From: Caryophanales bacterium
GTDB taxonomy: Bacteria > Bacillota_I > Bacilli_A > RFN20 > CAG-288
Reading direction: 5' to 3'
DNA length: 41,435 bases
NCBI GenBank assembly: GCA_021621525.1
Contig: JAJVUU010000009.1
Location: 1-41,435, forward strand
Below, piece after piece: positions 14,643 through 24,205 of this stretch. The notes beneath the pieces were generated by a model, which had not been told where the DNA came from, searched no databases, and was given only the letters and a program-made list of their open reading frames with translations. The translations under genes and the position numbers were made by a program. How positions within the stretch are numbered: position 1 is the stretch's first letter; each line of letters opens with the position of its first letter.

Positions 14643-16976
14643 ATGGATATCAGATCACAACTCAACAAAAGCCAATACGAAGCTGCCAGTTCAACAAGCC
14701 AATATCTCAGAATCATCGCCGGTGCAGGCACCGGAAAGACAAGGACTTTGACATACAAGATTGCCTATCTCATCACCAAAGGCATGAATCCTCTCAGGAT
14801 GGTCGCCATCACCTTCACCAACAAAGCTGCCAAGGAGATGCAGACCAGAGTCGACAGCCTTTTATATGAAAATGACTTCCAGGTCTACGGGAAGCCGCTC
14901 ATGGTCACCTTCCACGGATTCTGCTATCGTTTCCTGAAGAAGGAAATCTCCCATCTTCCCGGATATAACGTCAACTTCAACATCGCCGATGACCAGGATC
15001 AGGGTCAGATATACAAGGACATCTTTTCCAAGATGACCAAAGGTTCCAGCAAAGACTTCACCAAGGCTCTCATCGCCAAGGTTTCCGAGCTCAAGACCAA
15101 GGGTCTCTTTGTCAATGATGTCTCACAAAGCGATGTCCCCTATGATTCCATCTACACCTACGATGAGCTTCTCCATGTCTATTCTTCCTACCAGGACTAC
15201 CTCAACAAGCAGAACCTATTGGACTTCGACGACCTTTTGATGCTCACCATGAAGATTCTCAAGGCCAACGACGATGTCAGGCATCATTGGCAGAGCAAAT
15301 ATGACATCTTCCTCGTCGATGAATTCCAGGACACCAATGAAGTCCAGTACAACCTCATCAAGCTCCTTCTCTCTCCAAGGACGATGCTGACGGTCGTCGG
15401 TGATCCAGACCAGACCATCTACACATGGAGAGGTGCCAAGAACGAAATCATCAAGGACAGGCTTCAGAAGGATTTTCCCAATCTCGATACCGTCGTTCTG
15501 GACGAGAACTATCGTTCCACCCAGCAGATTCTCAATGCCGCGAATGCCCTGATCAAGAACAACCGAGACAGAATGGACAAGAACCTGGTGGCTGCAAGCG
15601 GAGCAGAAGGAGACAAGATTTCCTATCTTTGTTTCCAGGATGCCGAGATGGAAGCCTACCAGATAGCCTACACCATCAACAACCTAGCCAACAAGGAGAA
15701 GGTCGACCTCGACAAGATTGCCATCATCTACCGAAGCAACTATCTTTCCAACCCGATTGAAAAGATGCTCACCCGCTTCAAGATTCCCTATGAAGTCTAC
15801 GGAGGCATGAAGTTCTATGAACGAGCCGAGATCAAGGACGCCTTATCCTACCTGAGACTCATCGTCAATCCTGACGACCTTTCCTTCAGGAGGATGCTCA
15901 AGGCTCCCACCAAGGCTATCGGTGATGTCGCCCTTCAGAGGGCACTCAGCCTCAAGACCGGAATGACGGAAGAAGACAATTCCCTCTTCCAGGTCTTCCG
16001 TTATCATCATGATGAGCTTCATCTTCAAAAGAAGTCCATCCTCGCCCTGAAGGACTTCTACCATGCCTATGATGAAGTCCAGGCCGTATATAAGAATAAG
16101 AACAGCACGCCAAGCCAGCTCATGACAGCCATCCATCTTTATTTCCAGAATTCCGGCTTCCTCGACTATGTCAGCAAGGAAGACAAGAAGCTTGAAGACA
16201 AGCTTTCCTATACCGCCTCCAGCTCCGTCTCCAAGGTCGACAACGTCAACGAGCTCATCCGTTCCATGGTCTCCTACTTCGATCAGGACATCCTCGACGA
16301 AGACGGGACTACCAGGGCACCGACTCTGGAAGACTTCCTCATCGATGTCGCATTGCAGTCCGACCAGGATACCATGAAGGATGCAAAGAAGGTCGCCCTC
16401 ATGACCGGACACGTATCCAAAGGTCTTGAATTCCCCTACGTCTTCGTCACCGGACTCAACGAAGGTGTCTTTCCGACCAACCATGCCGTCATGGAGTTCA
16501 AGGCTTCAGCCATCGAAGAAGAAAGAAGGCTTCTCTATGTCTGTGTGACCAGAGCCCAGAAGAAGCTCTATCTCTCCTCCTTTGGAGGCAAGAACTTCCG
16601 CAACGGGACCCCATATGTTCCCAGCCGTTTCATCAAGGAGCTCAACATCCTTGAAAAGAAGACTCCGGAAAAGAAGGCTTCCTCCGATTACAACCCATAT
16701 CTTGGAAGCCACAGGCCAAGTGCCGACCAAAGCCTCTTTGACAAGATGTCCTCCAATGCCAGAAGCATCCTCAATTCTGCTATAAGGCCTCAAGCTTCCT
16801 CTGCCACCTATGCTGTCGGAGACAGGATCGTCCATACGTCCTTCGGCAAGGGAACCGTGACCGAAGTCATGGACCAGGGAAGAAAGGTCCGCATCCAGTT
16901 CAAGGATGAAATCGGAAGCAAGGTTCTCATCAGTGCTGCCAAGGCTTTCAGAAAGATCAATGAAGGAGAGGAATGA
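14643..16976 (+). CDS. pcrA: ATP-dependent DNA helicase PcrA/UvrD family
   Basis: Superfamily 1A 3'-5' helicase for nucleotide excision repair, restart and clearing of RecA. Of 777 residues the key ones are Walker A AGAGTGKTRT (near 29-38), motif Ia FTNKAAKEM, DEFQD (motif II), VGDPDQTIYTWRGA (motif III) and motifs V/VI GLEFPYVFVTG and RRLLYVCVTRA. The C-terminal tail from about residue 700 ends in a Tudor-like domain (DRIVHTSFGKGTVTEV), which PcrA uses to bind RNA polymerase. The start is set by the promoter position. ligA follows with a one-base overlap. Confidence 0.95.
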   Translation: MDIRSQLNKSQYEAASSTSQYLRIIAGAGTGKTRTLTYKIAYLITKGMNPLRMVAITFTNKAAKEMQTRVDSLLYENDFQVYGKPLMVTFHGFCYRFLKKEISHLPGYNVNFNIADDQDQGQIYKDIFSKMTKGSSKDFTKALIAKVSELKTKGLFVNDVSQSDVPYDSIYTYDELLHVYSSYQDYLNKQNLLDFDDLLMLTMKILKANDDVRHHWQSKYDIFLVDEFQDTNEVQYNLIKLLLSPRTMLTVVGDPDQTIYTWRGAKNEIIKDRLQKDFPNLDTVVLDENYRSTQQILNAANALIKNNRDRMDKNLVAASGAEGDKISYLCFQDAEMEAYQIAYTINNLANKEKVDLDKIAIIYRSNYLSNPIEKMLTRFKIPYEVYGGMKFYERAEIKDALSYLRLIVNPDDLSFRRMLKAPTKAIGDVALQRALSLKTGMTEEDNSLFQVFRYHHDELHLQKKSILALKDFYHAYDEVQAVYKNKNSTPSQLMTAIHLYFQNSGFLDYVSKEDKKLEDKLSYTASSSVSKVDNVNELIRSMVSYFDQDILDEDGTTRAPTLEDFLIDVALQSDQDTMKDAKKVALMTGHVSKGLEFPYVFVTGLNEGVFPTNHAVMEFKASAIEEERRLLYVCVTRAQKKLYLSSFGGKNFRNGTPYVPSRFIKELNILEKKTPEKKASSDYNPYLGSHRPSADQSLFDKMSSNARSILNSAIRPQASSATYAVGDRIVHTSFGKGTVTEVMDQGRKVRIQFKDEIGSKVLISAAKAFRKINEGEE

Positions 16977-18994
16977 TGCAACCGATAGACAAAGACAAAG
17001 ACAGAGTCGAAGAGCTGACCAAGCTCCTCAACCGATATAACTATGAATATTATGTCCTGAACCAGTCTTCCGTCTCCGACGCCGAATTCGATCAGCTGAT
17101 GGAGGAGCTCCAAAGGCTGGAGGAAAAGCGTCCGGACCTCAAGGACAGGCTTTCTCCCACAAGCAGGGTCGGCGGTGGTATCGCCACCGGCTTCAGGAAG
17201 GTCGTCCATCAGAAATACATGCTTTCCATCGCCGATGTCTTCAACGAGGAAGAGCTTTACGACTTCGACAGCACGGTGAGGAAGCTCACCGGACTGAGCG
17301 ACATCGAATACATGTGCGAAGTCAAGATCGACGGACTTTCCTGCTCCCTCGTCTATCAGAACGGCGACCTTGTCACCGCTTCGACAAGAGGAGACGGAAC
17401 CACAGGAGAGGATGTCACCGCAAACGTATTGACCATCCCTTCGATTCCACTACATATCCCCTACAGGAAGGATTTTGAAATCCGTGGGGAGGTCTATATG
17501 CCAAAGGCATCTTTGAAGATGCTCAATGAAGAGAGGGCAAGAAACGGCGAACCTCTGTTTGCCAATGCCAGAAACGCTGCCAGCGGAAGCCTGAAGAACC
17601 TGGATAGCCGGGTGACGGCCAAAAGGAAGCTCGATGCCTGGTGGTACTATGTTCCTGACGGATACGAGATGGGCTTCAAGACCCATGACGAAGCATTGAA
17701 GTATGCTTCAAGCCTCGGTTTCCGCACCAATCCGGAAAGAAGGCTTGTCCACGGAATCAAGGAAGTCATCGACTATGTCCATGAATACCATGAGAAGAGA
17801 CCGATGCTCGACTATGACATCGACGGTCTCGTCATCAAGGTCAACGACATGTCTCTCTATGATGAGATCGGCTATACCATGAAGGTGCCCAAATGGGAAA
17901 TCGCATATAAGTTTCCTCCGGAGGAGCAGATCACCCAGATTGAGGATATCGAAATCAGTGTCGGAAGGACGGGAAAGGTCGTACCGACCGCTGTCTTGAG
18001 ACCTGTCCGTGTGGCCGGCTCCCTGATTTCCAGGGCCACCCTCAACAATGAGGAATACATCAAGGCCAAGGATATCCGCATCCATGACTATGTCAGCCTC
18101 CACAAGGCAGGAGACGTCATTCCGGAAGTCGAGAAGGTCATCCTTTCAAGAAGGGAAAAGGATCTTCCGCCCTATTCGTTCCCGAAAGAGTGTCCTTTCT
18201 GCCACAGCACTCTTGAGAAAGTCCAGGGACAGACCTACTGCAAGAACGAGGACTGCCCGTCAAGAAGGATCAACAACCTCATCTTCTTCGTTTCCAAGCA
18301 GGGCATGGACATCGACGGCATCGGTGACAAGCTTGTCGAATCCCTCTTCAACGAGGGGTTGGTCAAGGATATCAGCGACTTCTACCTTCTCAAGGACCAC
18401 GAGGAAGAGCTCATGATGATGGACGGCATCGGAAAGAAGACCTGCGAGTCCCTCTTTGCTGCCATCGAGAAGTCCAAGCACAACGATCTTTACCAGCTGA
18501 TCTGCGGATTGGCTATCCCGCTTGTCGGAAAGAAGACGGCCCAGGTCCTCTCCTTGCACTATCAGAGTCTTGACAACCTGATGAAGAGTTCCTTGGAAGA
18601 ACTCTCTTCCTTGCAGGACGTAGGGGAAATCACCGCCAGGAGCCTGATGGCATATTTCAGCGATGAGGATAATAGAAGCATCATCGAAAAGCTGAGAAGC
18701 TATGGACTCAACTTCTCCATCCTCCATCCTGTCATGGAGGCTAAGGACAACTTCTTCAAGGATAAGAAATTCGTCCTGACCGGCGCCTTGAGCGTATCCA
18801 GGGAGGAGATGACCAAGAGGCTTGAATCTCTCGGTGCCAAGTCTTCTTCCTCCGTCAGCAAGAAGACGGACTTCGTCTTAGTCGGAAGCGATGCCGGAAG
18901 CAAGCTTGCCAAAGCTAAGGAATTAGGTATCACCATCTATACGGAAGAAGAGATTCTTCCTTTGCTTCAGGAAGCAAAGGAAAAGCAGTCCTAA
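16976..18994 (+). CDS. ligA: NAD-dependent DNA ligase
   Basis: Seals nicks using NAD during replication and repair. The 672 residues hold domain Ia, the adenylation lysine in CEVKIDGLSC (about residue 117), an OB fold, a four-cysteine zinc finger (CPFCHS...CKNEDC), helix-hairpin-helix repeats and a C-terminal BRCT domain (KKFVLTGALSVSREEM onward). The length is typical. Two ATGs stand in tandem at 16973; the second is chosen because AAGGAG is seven bases from it and it overlaps the pcrA stop by one base. The pcrA-ligA pair is a common Firmicutes operon. Confidence 0.96.
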   Translation: MQPIDKDKDRVEELTKLLNRYNYEYYVLNQSSVSDAEFDQLMEELQRLEEKRPDLKDRLSPTSRVGGGIATGFRKVVHQKYMLSIADVFNEEELYDFDSTVRKLTGLSDIEYMCEVKIDGLSCSLVYQNGDLVTASTRGDGTTGEDVTANVLTIPSIPLHIPYRKDFEIRGEVYMPKASLKMLNEERARNGEPLFANARNAASGSLKNLDSRVTAKRKLDAWWYYVPDGYEMGFKTHDEALKYASSLGFRTNPERRLVHGIKEVIDYVHEYHEKRPMLDYDIDGLVIKVNDMSLYDEIGYTMKVPKWEIAYKFPPEEQITQIEDIEISVGRTGKVVPTAVLRPVRVAGSLISRATLNNEEYIKAKDIRIHDYVSLHKAGDVIPEVEKVILSRREKDLPPYSFPKECPFCHSTLEKVQGQTYCKNEDCPSRRINNLIFFVSKQGMDIDGIGDKLVESLFNEGLVKDISDFYLLKDHEEELMMMDGIGKKTCESLFAAIEKSKHNDLYQLICGLAIPLVGKKTAQVLSLHYQSLDNLMKSSLEELSSLQDVGEITARSLMAYFSDEDNRSIIEKLRSYGLNFSILHPVMEAKDNFFKDKKFVLTGALSVSREEMTKRLESLGAKSSSSVSKKTDFVLVGSDAGSKLAKAKELGITIYTEEEILPLLQEAKEKQS

Positions 18995-19014
18995 CACCTT
19001 TTCCGCAAGTGTTG

Positions 19015-19020
19015 TATAAT
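19015..19020 (+). promoter_or_regulatory. Likely -10 of the gatCAB promoter
   Basis: Perfect TATAAT 23 bases before gatC in the short ligA-gatC gap. The -35 is poor. An AGAGGT site follows. Confidence 0.5.
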
Positions 19021-19043
19021 GAATTGTTTTAGAGGTAGATTCC

Positions 19044-19364
19044 ATGATAAAAGTAACAAAAGAAGTGATCGATCTCTGTGCCGAGAACCTTCTTTTCAAA
19101 TTGAATCCAGGTCAGACGGATTTGATTTATGAAGAGTTCAACACCATCATGGCCCAGATTGATTTCCTGAAAGGCATCCCCGGTGTCGACCAAGCCGACC
19201 CGATGACGTTCCCCTATAGCGAACATCAGAAATTCCTAAGGAAGGACAAACCTTCCAAGCCGCTCAGAAGCGAGGAAGTCCTGAAGAATTCCAACACGAA
19301 GATCGGCAACCAGATCAAACTCCCGAAAGTCGTAGGTAACAAGAATGACGAAATGGATGAATGA
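19044..19364 (+). CDS. gatC: Asp/Glu-tRNA amidotransferase subunit C
   Basis: Small stabilising subunit of the GatCAB complex that turns Glu-tRNA(Gln) (and often Asp-tRNA(Asn)) into the correctly amidated tRNA. The 106 residues show the helical N-terminus with LAENLL-like leucines, the linker DQADPMTFPY and the C-terminal KLPKVVGN that lies along GatA. It is slightly longer than usual (about 95). It overlaps gatA by 20 bases. Confidence 0.92.
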   Translation: MIKVTKEVIDLCAENLLFKLNPGQTDLIYEEFNTIMAQIDFLKGIPGVDQADPMTFPYSEHQKFLRKDKPSKPLRSEEVLKNSNTKIGNQIKLPKVVGNKNDEMDE

Positions 19365-20805
19365 GAATATCCACGAGCTCCACTCCGCCTTGGTCAAAGG
19401 CGAAGTCACCGCATCAGAGCTCGTCGAGGAATGCATCGAAAGAGTCAAGGAAGACAAGTGCAATTCCTTTGAAGTGACCAACTTCGACAATGCCAGAAAG
19501 GAAGCTGGCAAAATCACCCAGGTCAAGGAAGACGAATACCTCAAGGGCATTCCCTTCCTAAGCAAGGACAACTATTCCACCAAGGGTCTTGAGACCACCG
19601 CATCCAGCAACATCCTCAACGGCTATGTCCCGATTTTCGATGCCACGGTCATCAGCAAGCTCAAGCGTGCCGGAATGATCCAGATTGCCCACACCACCAT
19701 GGACGAACTTGCCATGGGCGGAACAGGAACGACCGGACACAAGGGCAACACCACCAATCCCTATGACAGGGAGAGGATCGTCGGAGGTTCCTCCTGCGGT
19801 TCAGCTGCAGCCCTGGCTCAGGGCATCGCTCCCTTTGCCTTGGGAAGCGACACCGGCGATTCCGTAAGAAAGCCAGCCTCCCATGCAGGCCTTGTCGGCT
19901 TCAAGCCGACCTGGGGAAGAATCTCCAGATTCGGTCTCTTCCCGTTTGCCCCGTCCATGGATACCGTCGGCTATTTCACCAGGGACGTATTGGATGCGGG
20001 CTATGTCCTCTCCACCCTTGCCGGACATGACAGCAAGGATATGTCCTCTTCCTATCGAAGGAAGGAAAAGTACCAGAACTATGTCCTGGAGCACAAGTCG
20101 CTCAAGAGAGTCGGCTATTTCAGTGCCGTCATGGACAACATCCAGAATCCGACCATCAGGAAAGCCTATCAGGATTTATTGGAATCCATGAAGGAAAAGG
20201 GATATGAAGTCGTCAGCTATGACTATCCCGTCGAACTGCTTGACGCCTTATATCCTACTTATATGATCATCTCCTGCGCCGAGGCAGGAAGCAACAATGC
20301 CAATCTCGACGGCGTCAGGTTCGGACCTGCTGCCGACAACAACCCGAAGACCTACAAGGAATACATGACCGACTGCAGGACCAAGGGATTCTCTGACCTC
20401 ATCAAGAGAAGATTCGTCATCGGTTCCTTCTCCCTTCTCAGCCAGAACCAGGAAGAGATGTTCAACCGTGCCCAGAAGGCCAGAAGGCTCATCGTCAATG
20501 CGATGAACGCCTTCTTTGACAGCATCGACTATTTCATCGTCCCTGCCGCATATAACATTCCGAAGAAGATCAAGGACTTATCCACCGCCTGGTCCACCAA
20601 TCCGGACTATCTTGACAACATCCTTTCCATCGGCAACTTCGGCGGATATCCTTCCATCACCCTGCCGCTATGCTTCTGTGAAGGCATGCCGATCGGTGTC
20701 AACATCACCGGAAGAGTCTTCGAAGACGGCCACGTCCTAGCTGCCGCCAAGGATGTCGAAGACATCACAGGTCTCCATGACCTTATCGCAAAGGAGGTCA
20801 GATAA
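19345..20805 (+). CDS. gatA: Asp/Glu-tRNA amidotransferase subunit A
   Basis: Amidase subunit that frees ammonia from glutamine. The Ser-cisSer-Lys triad of the 486-residue protein is visible: the lysine in FLSKDNY (about 74), the serine in VGGSSCGSA and the nucleophile serine in SDTGDSVRKPA. The signature is unusual: most relatives read GGSSGGSA and DTGGSIR, so two glycines are replaced by Cys and Asp. The triad itself is intact, so the enzyme should be active. It starts inside gatC and its stop lies directly before the gatB start. Confidence 0.94.
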   Translation: MTKWMNENIHELHSALVKGEVTASELVEECIERVKEDKCNSFEVTNFDNARKEAGKITQVKEDEYLKGIPFLSKDNYSTKGLETTASSNILNGYVPIFDATVISKLKRAGMIQIAHTTMDELAMGGTGTTGHKGNTTNPYDRERIVGGSSCGSAAALAQGIAPFALGSDTGDSVRKPASHAGLVGFKPTWGRISRFGLFPFAPSMDTVGYFTRDVLDAGYVLSTLAGHDSKDMSSSYRRKEKYQNYVLEHKSLKRVGYFSAVMDNIQNPTIRKAYQDLLESMKEKGYEVVSYDYPVELLDALYPTYMIISCAEAGSNNANLDGVRFGPAADNNPKTYKEYMTDCRTKGFSDLIKRRFVIGSFSLLSQNQEEMFNRAQKARRLIVNAMNAFFDSIDYFIVPAAYNIPKKIKDLSTAWSTNPDYLDNILSIGNFGGYPSITLPLCFCEGMPIGVNITGRVFEDGHVLAAAKDVEDITGLHDLIAKEVR

Positions 20806-20806
20806 A

Positions 20807-22246
20807 ATGGAATTTGAACCAGTCATCGGTATTGAAATCCATGTCGAACTGAAGACCAAGTCCAAGATGTTCTCCTCTGCTCCTTGCACGTTCGGTCAGG
20901 CTCCGAACTCCGAGACCGTTGTCTTCGACCTCGCCTTCCCAGGCACCATGCCTGTCGTCAACGAGGAAGCCGTCGTCTATGGCATCAAGATCTGCTCTGC
21001 CATGCACATGAACATCGCCAGGACTTTGTATTTCGACCGTAAGAACTACTTCTATCCCGATCTTCCCAAGGGCTTCCAGATCACCCAGCAGTTCCATCCC
21101 ATCGGAACCAAGGGCTATATCGAGCTCAACATCGACGGAAAGACCATCCGTGTCGGTGTCGACAACGCCCATCTCGAAGAGGATACGGCCAAGCAGGTCC
21201 ACCTTTCCGATGTCTCCCTCATCAACTTCAACCGCTGCGGAACACCTCTGCTTGAAATCGTTTCCGAACCGGATATGCATTCCGGCGAAGAAGCCATGAA
21301 ATATGTCGAGACCATCCGTGAGATCGTCACCTACTTAGGCTGCTCCGACGGAAAGATGGAAAACGGCTCCATGCGCTGCGACATCAACGTCTCCTTGAGG
21401 GAGAAAGGAAGCACCAAGCTTGGCACCAAGTGCGAATGCAAGAATCTGAACACCATCAGCAACATCCGTGCCGCCGTCGACTATGAAGTAAAGCGTCAGA
21501 AGGAAATCCTGGAAAACGGCGGAGTCGTCGAACAGGAGACAAGACGTTATGACGAGGCCAGAAAGGCCACGGTCCTCATGAGAAAGAAGACCAATGCCAT
21601 CGACTACAAGTACTTCAGGGAGCCGAACATCGTCCCGATCGACCTGGACGAAGGGTTCATCTACGATGCCATCCACTCCATGAACAAGCTTCCCAGCCAG
21701 TACAGGGTAGAACTCAGGGAACTCAACCTTTCCGAATATGAGATCGAAGAGCTCCTCAAGGACAGGGACTTCGTCACCTACTTCGAAGACTGCGTCACTC
21801 TGGGTGTGAAGAATCCGACCATCCTCTGGAACTTCCTCATGGTCGACATCCTCGGTTATCTCAACAAGAACGAGACAAGCCTGTCCAAGCTGAAGTTCAC
21901 CAAGGAGAACCTCGTTTCCCTGGTCAACCTCATCGTCACGGGAAAGATCAACTCCAAGCAGGCCAAGGAAGTCCTCTCGGAGATGTTCCTTGACGGCAAG
22001 GATCCTCTTCTCATCGTCAAGGAGAAGGGCATGGAGCAGATTTCCGACGATGGTGTCATCAAGGGCATCGTCGAAGAAGTCCTTTCCAAAAACGCCCAGT
22101 CCATCGCCGACTGGCAGAGAGGAAAAGACCATGCCTTAGGCTATCTGGTCGGACAGGTCATGAAGGCATCCAAGGGAAAGGCCAATCCATCCATGGCCAA
22201 GGAGATGATCATCTCCATCATCGGACCCTGCGGAAGCAAGAAATAA
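20807..22246 (+). CDS. gatB: Asp/Glu-tRNA amidotransferase subunit B
   Basis: Kinase and tRNA-binding subunit of GatCAB; it phosphorylates the mischarged Glu or Asp and receives ammonia from GatA. The 479 residues begin with EPVIGIEIHVELKTKSKMFS, the family hallmark, followed by the cradle domain (NMxIARTLYFDRKNYFYPDLPKG region), and end in a YqeY-like helical tail (from about 330). A very strong AAAGGAGGTC site, placed in the end of gatA, fixes this start. A terminator follows. Confidence 0.96.
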   Translation: MEFEPVIGIEIHVELKTKSKMFSSAPCTFGQAPNSETVVFDLAFPGTMPVVNEEAVVYGIKICSAMHMNIARTLYFDRKNYFYPDLPKGFQITQQFHPIGTKGYIELNIDGKTIRVGVDNAHLEEDTAKQVHLSDVSLINFNRCGTPLLEIVSEPDMHSGEEAMKYVETIREIVTYLGCSDGKMENGSMRCDINVSLREKGSTKLGTKCECKNLNTISNIRAAVDYEVKRQKEILENGGVVEQETRRYDEARKATVLMRKKTNAIDYKYFREPNIVPIDLDEGFIYDAIHSMNKLPSQYRVELRELNLSEYEIEELLKDRDFVTYFEDCVTLGVKNPTILWNFLMVDILGYLNKNETSLSKLKFTKENLVSLVNLIVTGKINSKQAKEVLSEMFLDGKDPLLIVKEKGMEQISDDGVIKGIVEEVLSKNAQSIADWQRGKDHALGYLVGQVMKASKGKANPSMAKEMIISIIGPCGSKK

Positions 22247-22255
22247 GACAAATGG

Positions 22256-22284
22256 CAAGGCGGAGCATTCCGCCTTGTTTTTAT
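22256..22284 (+). terminator. Terminator of gatCAB
   Basis: Hairpin CAAGGCGGA/TCCGCCTTG with a four-base loop and five T, directly after gatB. Confidence 0.92.
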
Positions 22285-22352
22285 GCAAATCAGGGAAAAA
22301 ATGCATTTGAAAAAATAATGCACCTATTTTTTAGACTATATTCTCGTTTTCT

Positions 22353-22411
22353 TTACACAATAAGTACCACGTGTAATTTTTGTTGTATTAGCTGTTTTAC
22401 ATCAATATAAT
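22353..22411 (+). promoter_or_regulatory. Promoter and possible operator of the tetR-tgt operon
   Basis: TTGTAT (22383-22388), 17 bases, perfect TATAAT (22406-22411). Just upstream lies a dyad TTACAC-N12-GTGTAA (22353-22376), a plausible site for the TetR protein encoded downstream. Confidence 0.6.
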
Positions 22412-22442
22412 AATTCCATCTCAGTTAGGAGGGACCGCCATC

Positions 22443-23075
22443 ATGGCCAAAGAAAAGAAAGAAGATTTACGTGTCATCAAGACAAAGGAGAAGCTGACCA
22501 AGGCTCTTGTCCAGCTGCTCAAGGAAAAACAGATCCAGAACATCAAGGTCAGCGAACTGTGCGATTTGGCCAGTGTCTCCAGAGCGACGTTCTACAACAA
22601 CTTCGACACCATCGACGACGTCTTCGTCTACTACGTCACCAAGTTCGAATTCCCCATCGACGACATCCTCAGCAAGGAAGTCAACGCCGTCGACTTCAGC
22701 AAGCCTGACAGCGTGAGCAATGCCTGGAAGGATTATATCTTCCCCATCATCGCCCAGCTCGAGGACAAGAAGGACGATCTCTTCGAGATCCTCACCAAGC
22801 AGTCCATGAACGGAGACTTCTATCTTGCCGTCCAGGATGTCATGACCCAGCTTTCCAGAAGGCTTCTTGCCGTCTATAAGAAGAAATATGACATCGACGT
22901 CCCCAACGAAATCGCCGTCCGCTATACCGCAGGCGGTCTTACCGACCTTCTCCTCTACCTCGTCATGAGCGGTGACAAATATACGCTCGAGGAGAAGCAG
23001 CACTACATCTATCATGTCGTCTTCGAGATCAGCAACTATTACTATCAGCGTCACCAGGATGGAGAACTTCTCTGA
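22443..23075 (+). CDS. TetR/AcrR-family transcriptional regulator
   Basis: A 210-residue regulator. The N-terminal helix-turn-helix (about 12-58: KTKEKLTKALVQLLKEK...VSELCDLASVSRATFYNNF) is typical of TetR, and the C-terminal part is a helical ligand or dimer domain without recognised specificity. An AGGAGG site precedes the ATG. Its stop overlaps the tgt start by one base, so it is translated with the queuosine genes. Such regulators often repress their own operon; that is inferred here from the upstream dyad. The signal it senses is unknown. Confidence 0.88.
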   Translation: MAKEKKEDLRVIKTKEKLTKALVQLLKEKQIQNIKVSELCDLASVSRATFYNNFDTIDDVFVYYVTKFEFPIDDILSKEVNAVDFSKPDSVSNAWKDYIFPIIAQLEDKKDDLFEILTKQSMNGDFYLAVQDVMTQLSRRLLAVYKKKYDIDVPNEIAVRYTAGGLTDLLLYLVMSGDKYTLEEKQHYIYHVVFEISNYYYQRHQDGELL

Positions 23076-24205
23076 TGTCCAAAGACTTCTATATCGAAAT
23101 CCTTCACGAAGATAAGAACTGCCATGCCAGGTATGGCTATCTTCATACGCCGCACGGAACGGTCGAACTTCCGATGTTCATGCCTGTCGGTACCCAGGCC
23201 ACCGTCAAGATGCTCTCCCCCGAGGAGCTAAGGGAGATGGGCAGCGGGGTCGTCCTAGCCAACACCTACCATCTCGCTTTGCGTCCGGGAACCAAGGTCG
23301 TCAAGGCTGCCGGAGGTGTCCAGAAGTTCATGAACTATGACGGACCGATGCTCACCGACAGCGGCGGATACCAGGTCTTCTCCCTGACCAAGCTGCGCGA
23401 CAAGATCACCGAGGAAGGCGTCTCCTTCAAGGACCCTCTCACCGGTGACAGGCACTTCTTCTCTCCGGAGAGCGTCATCGGGCTGGAGGAAGACATCGGT
23501 GCGGACATCATCATGTCCTTCGACGAATGTGCACCCTATCCATGCAGCAAGGAATACATGAAGAATTCCATCGACAGGACCATCCGCTGGGCAAAGCGCG
23601 GACTTGCCGCCAAGACCAGGGATGACCAGGCTCTCTTCGGCATCTGCCAGGGTGGAGACTTTGCCGATTTGAGGGAATACTGTGCAAAGCAGCTCACTGC
23701 CCTCCCCTTTGACGGATTCTCCATCGGTGGAACCGCCATCGGCGAACCTAGGATCACCGAATACCATGAGGTATCCCTGACGATTCCTTATCTTCCCTAT
23801 GACAAACCACGCTATCTGATGGGCATCGGCTCCTTGGATATGCTTTTTGACGGCATCCGCAAGGGTGTCGACATGTTCGACTGCGTCCTTCCCACAAGGC
23901 TTGCCCGCCATGGTTCCATCATGACGCACCACGGAAGGATCAACATCATGAAGGGCAAGTATGCGACAGACTTCTCTCCGCTTGACGAGGAATGCGACTG
24001 CTACTGCTGCAGGCATTTCACCAAGGCCTACGTCCATCATCTCATGAAATGCGAAGAAGGCTTCGGAGCAAGGCTATGCTCCATACACAACATCCGTTTT
24101 CTCATCCAGGCCATGGAAGAGGCCAGGGAAGCCATCAAGAACGACCGCTTCCTTGACTATGCCGCCTATAGATTGGATGAGTTTGGCAATGAAAGAGGCT
24201 GTTAA
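23075..24205 (+). CDS. tgt: tRNA-guanine transglycosylase
   Basis: Swaps guanine 34 for preQ1 in GUN-anticodon tRNAs, the first tRNA step of queuosine synthesis. The 376-residue TIM barrel shows LTDSGGYQVFSL, SFDECAPYP (base-binding) and the nucleophile in DMFDCVLPTR, and the zinc site CDCYCCRHF with a later His. The length is normal. queA follows directly after the stop with an AGAGG site. The presence of queA next to it argues for the bacterial preQ1 route. Confidence 0.97.
   Translation: MSKDFYIEILHEDKNCHARYGYLHTPHGTVELPMFMPVGTQATVKMLSPEELREMGSGVVLANTYHLALRPGTKVVKAAGGVQKFMNYDGPMLTDSGGYQVFSLTKLRDKITEEGVSFKDPLTGDRHFFSPESVIGLEEDIGADIIMSFDECAPYPCSKEYMKNSIDRTIRWAKRGLAAKTRDDQALFGICQGGDFADLREYCAKQLTALPFDGFSIGGTAIGEPRITEYHEVSLTIPYLPYDKPRYLMGIGSLDMLFDGIRKGVDMFDCVLPTRLARHGSIMTHHGRINIMKGKYATDFSPLDEECDCYCCRHFTKAYVHHLMKCEEGFGARLCSIHNIRFLIQAMEEAREAIKNDRFLDYAAYRLDEFGNERGC

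Noticed and set aside
18959..18980. Inverted repeat CCTTTGCTTC/GAAGCAAAGG at the end of ligA
   Set aside because: It lies in codons of ligA, has only a two-base gap between arms and no T run on either strand, so it is unlikely to be a terminator.
22363..22378. CACGTG-centred sequence resembling a parS site
   Set aside because: Only 11 of 16 positions fit the parS consensus and the outer bases do not match. It is better explained as part of the dyad upstream of tetR.
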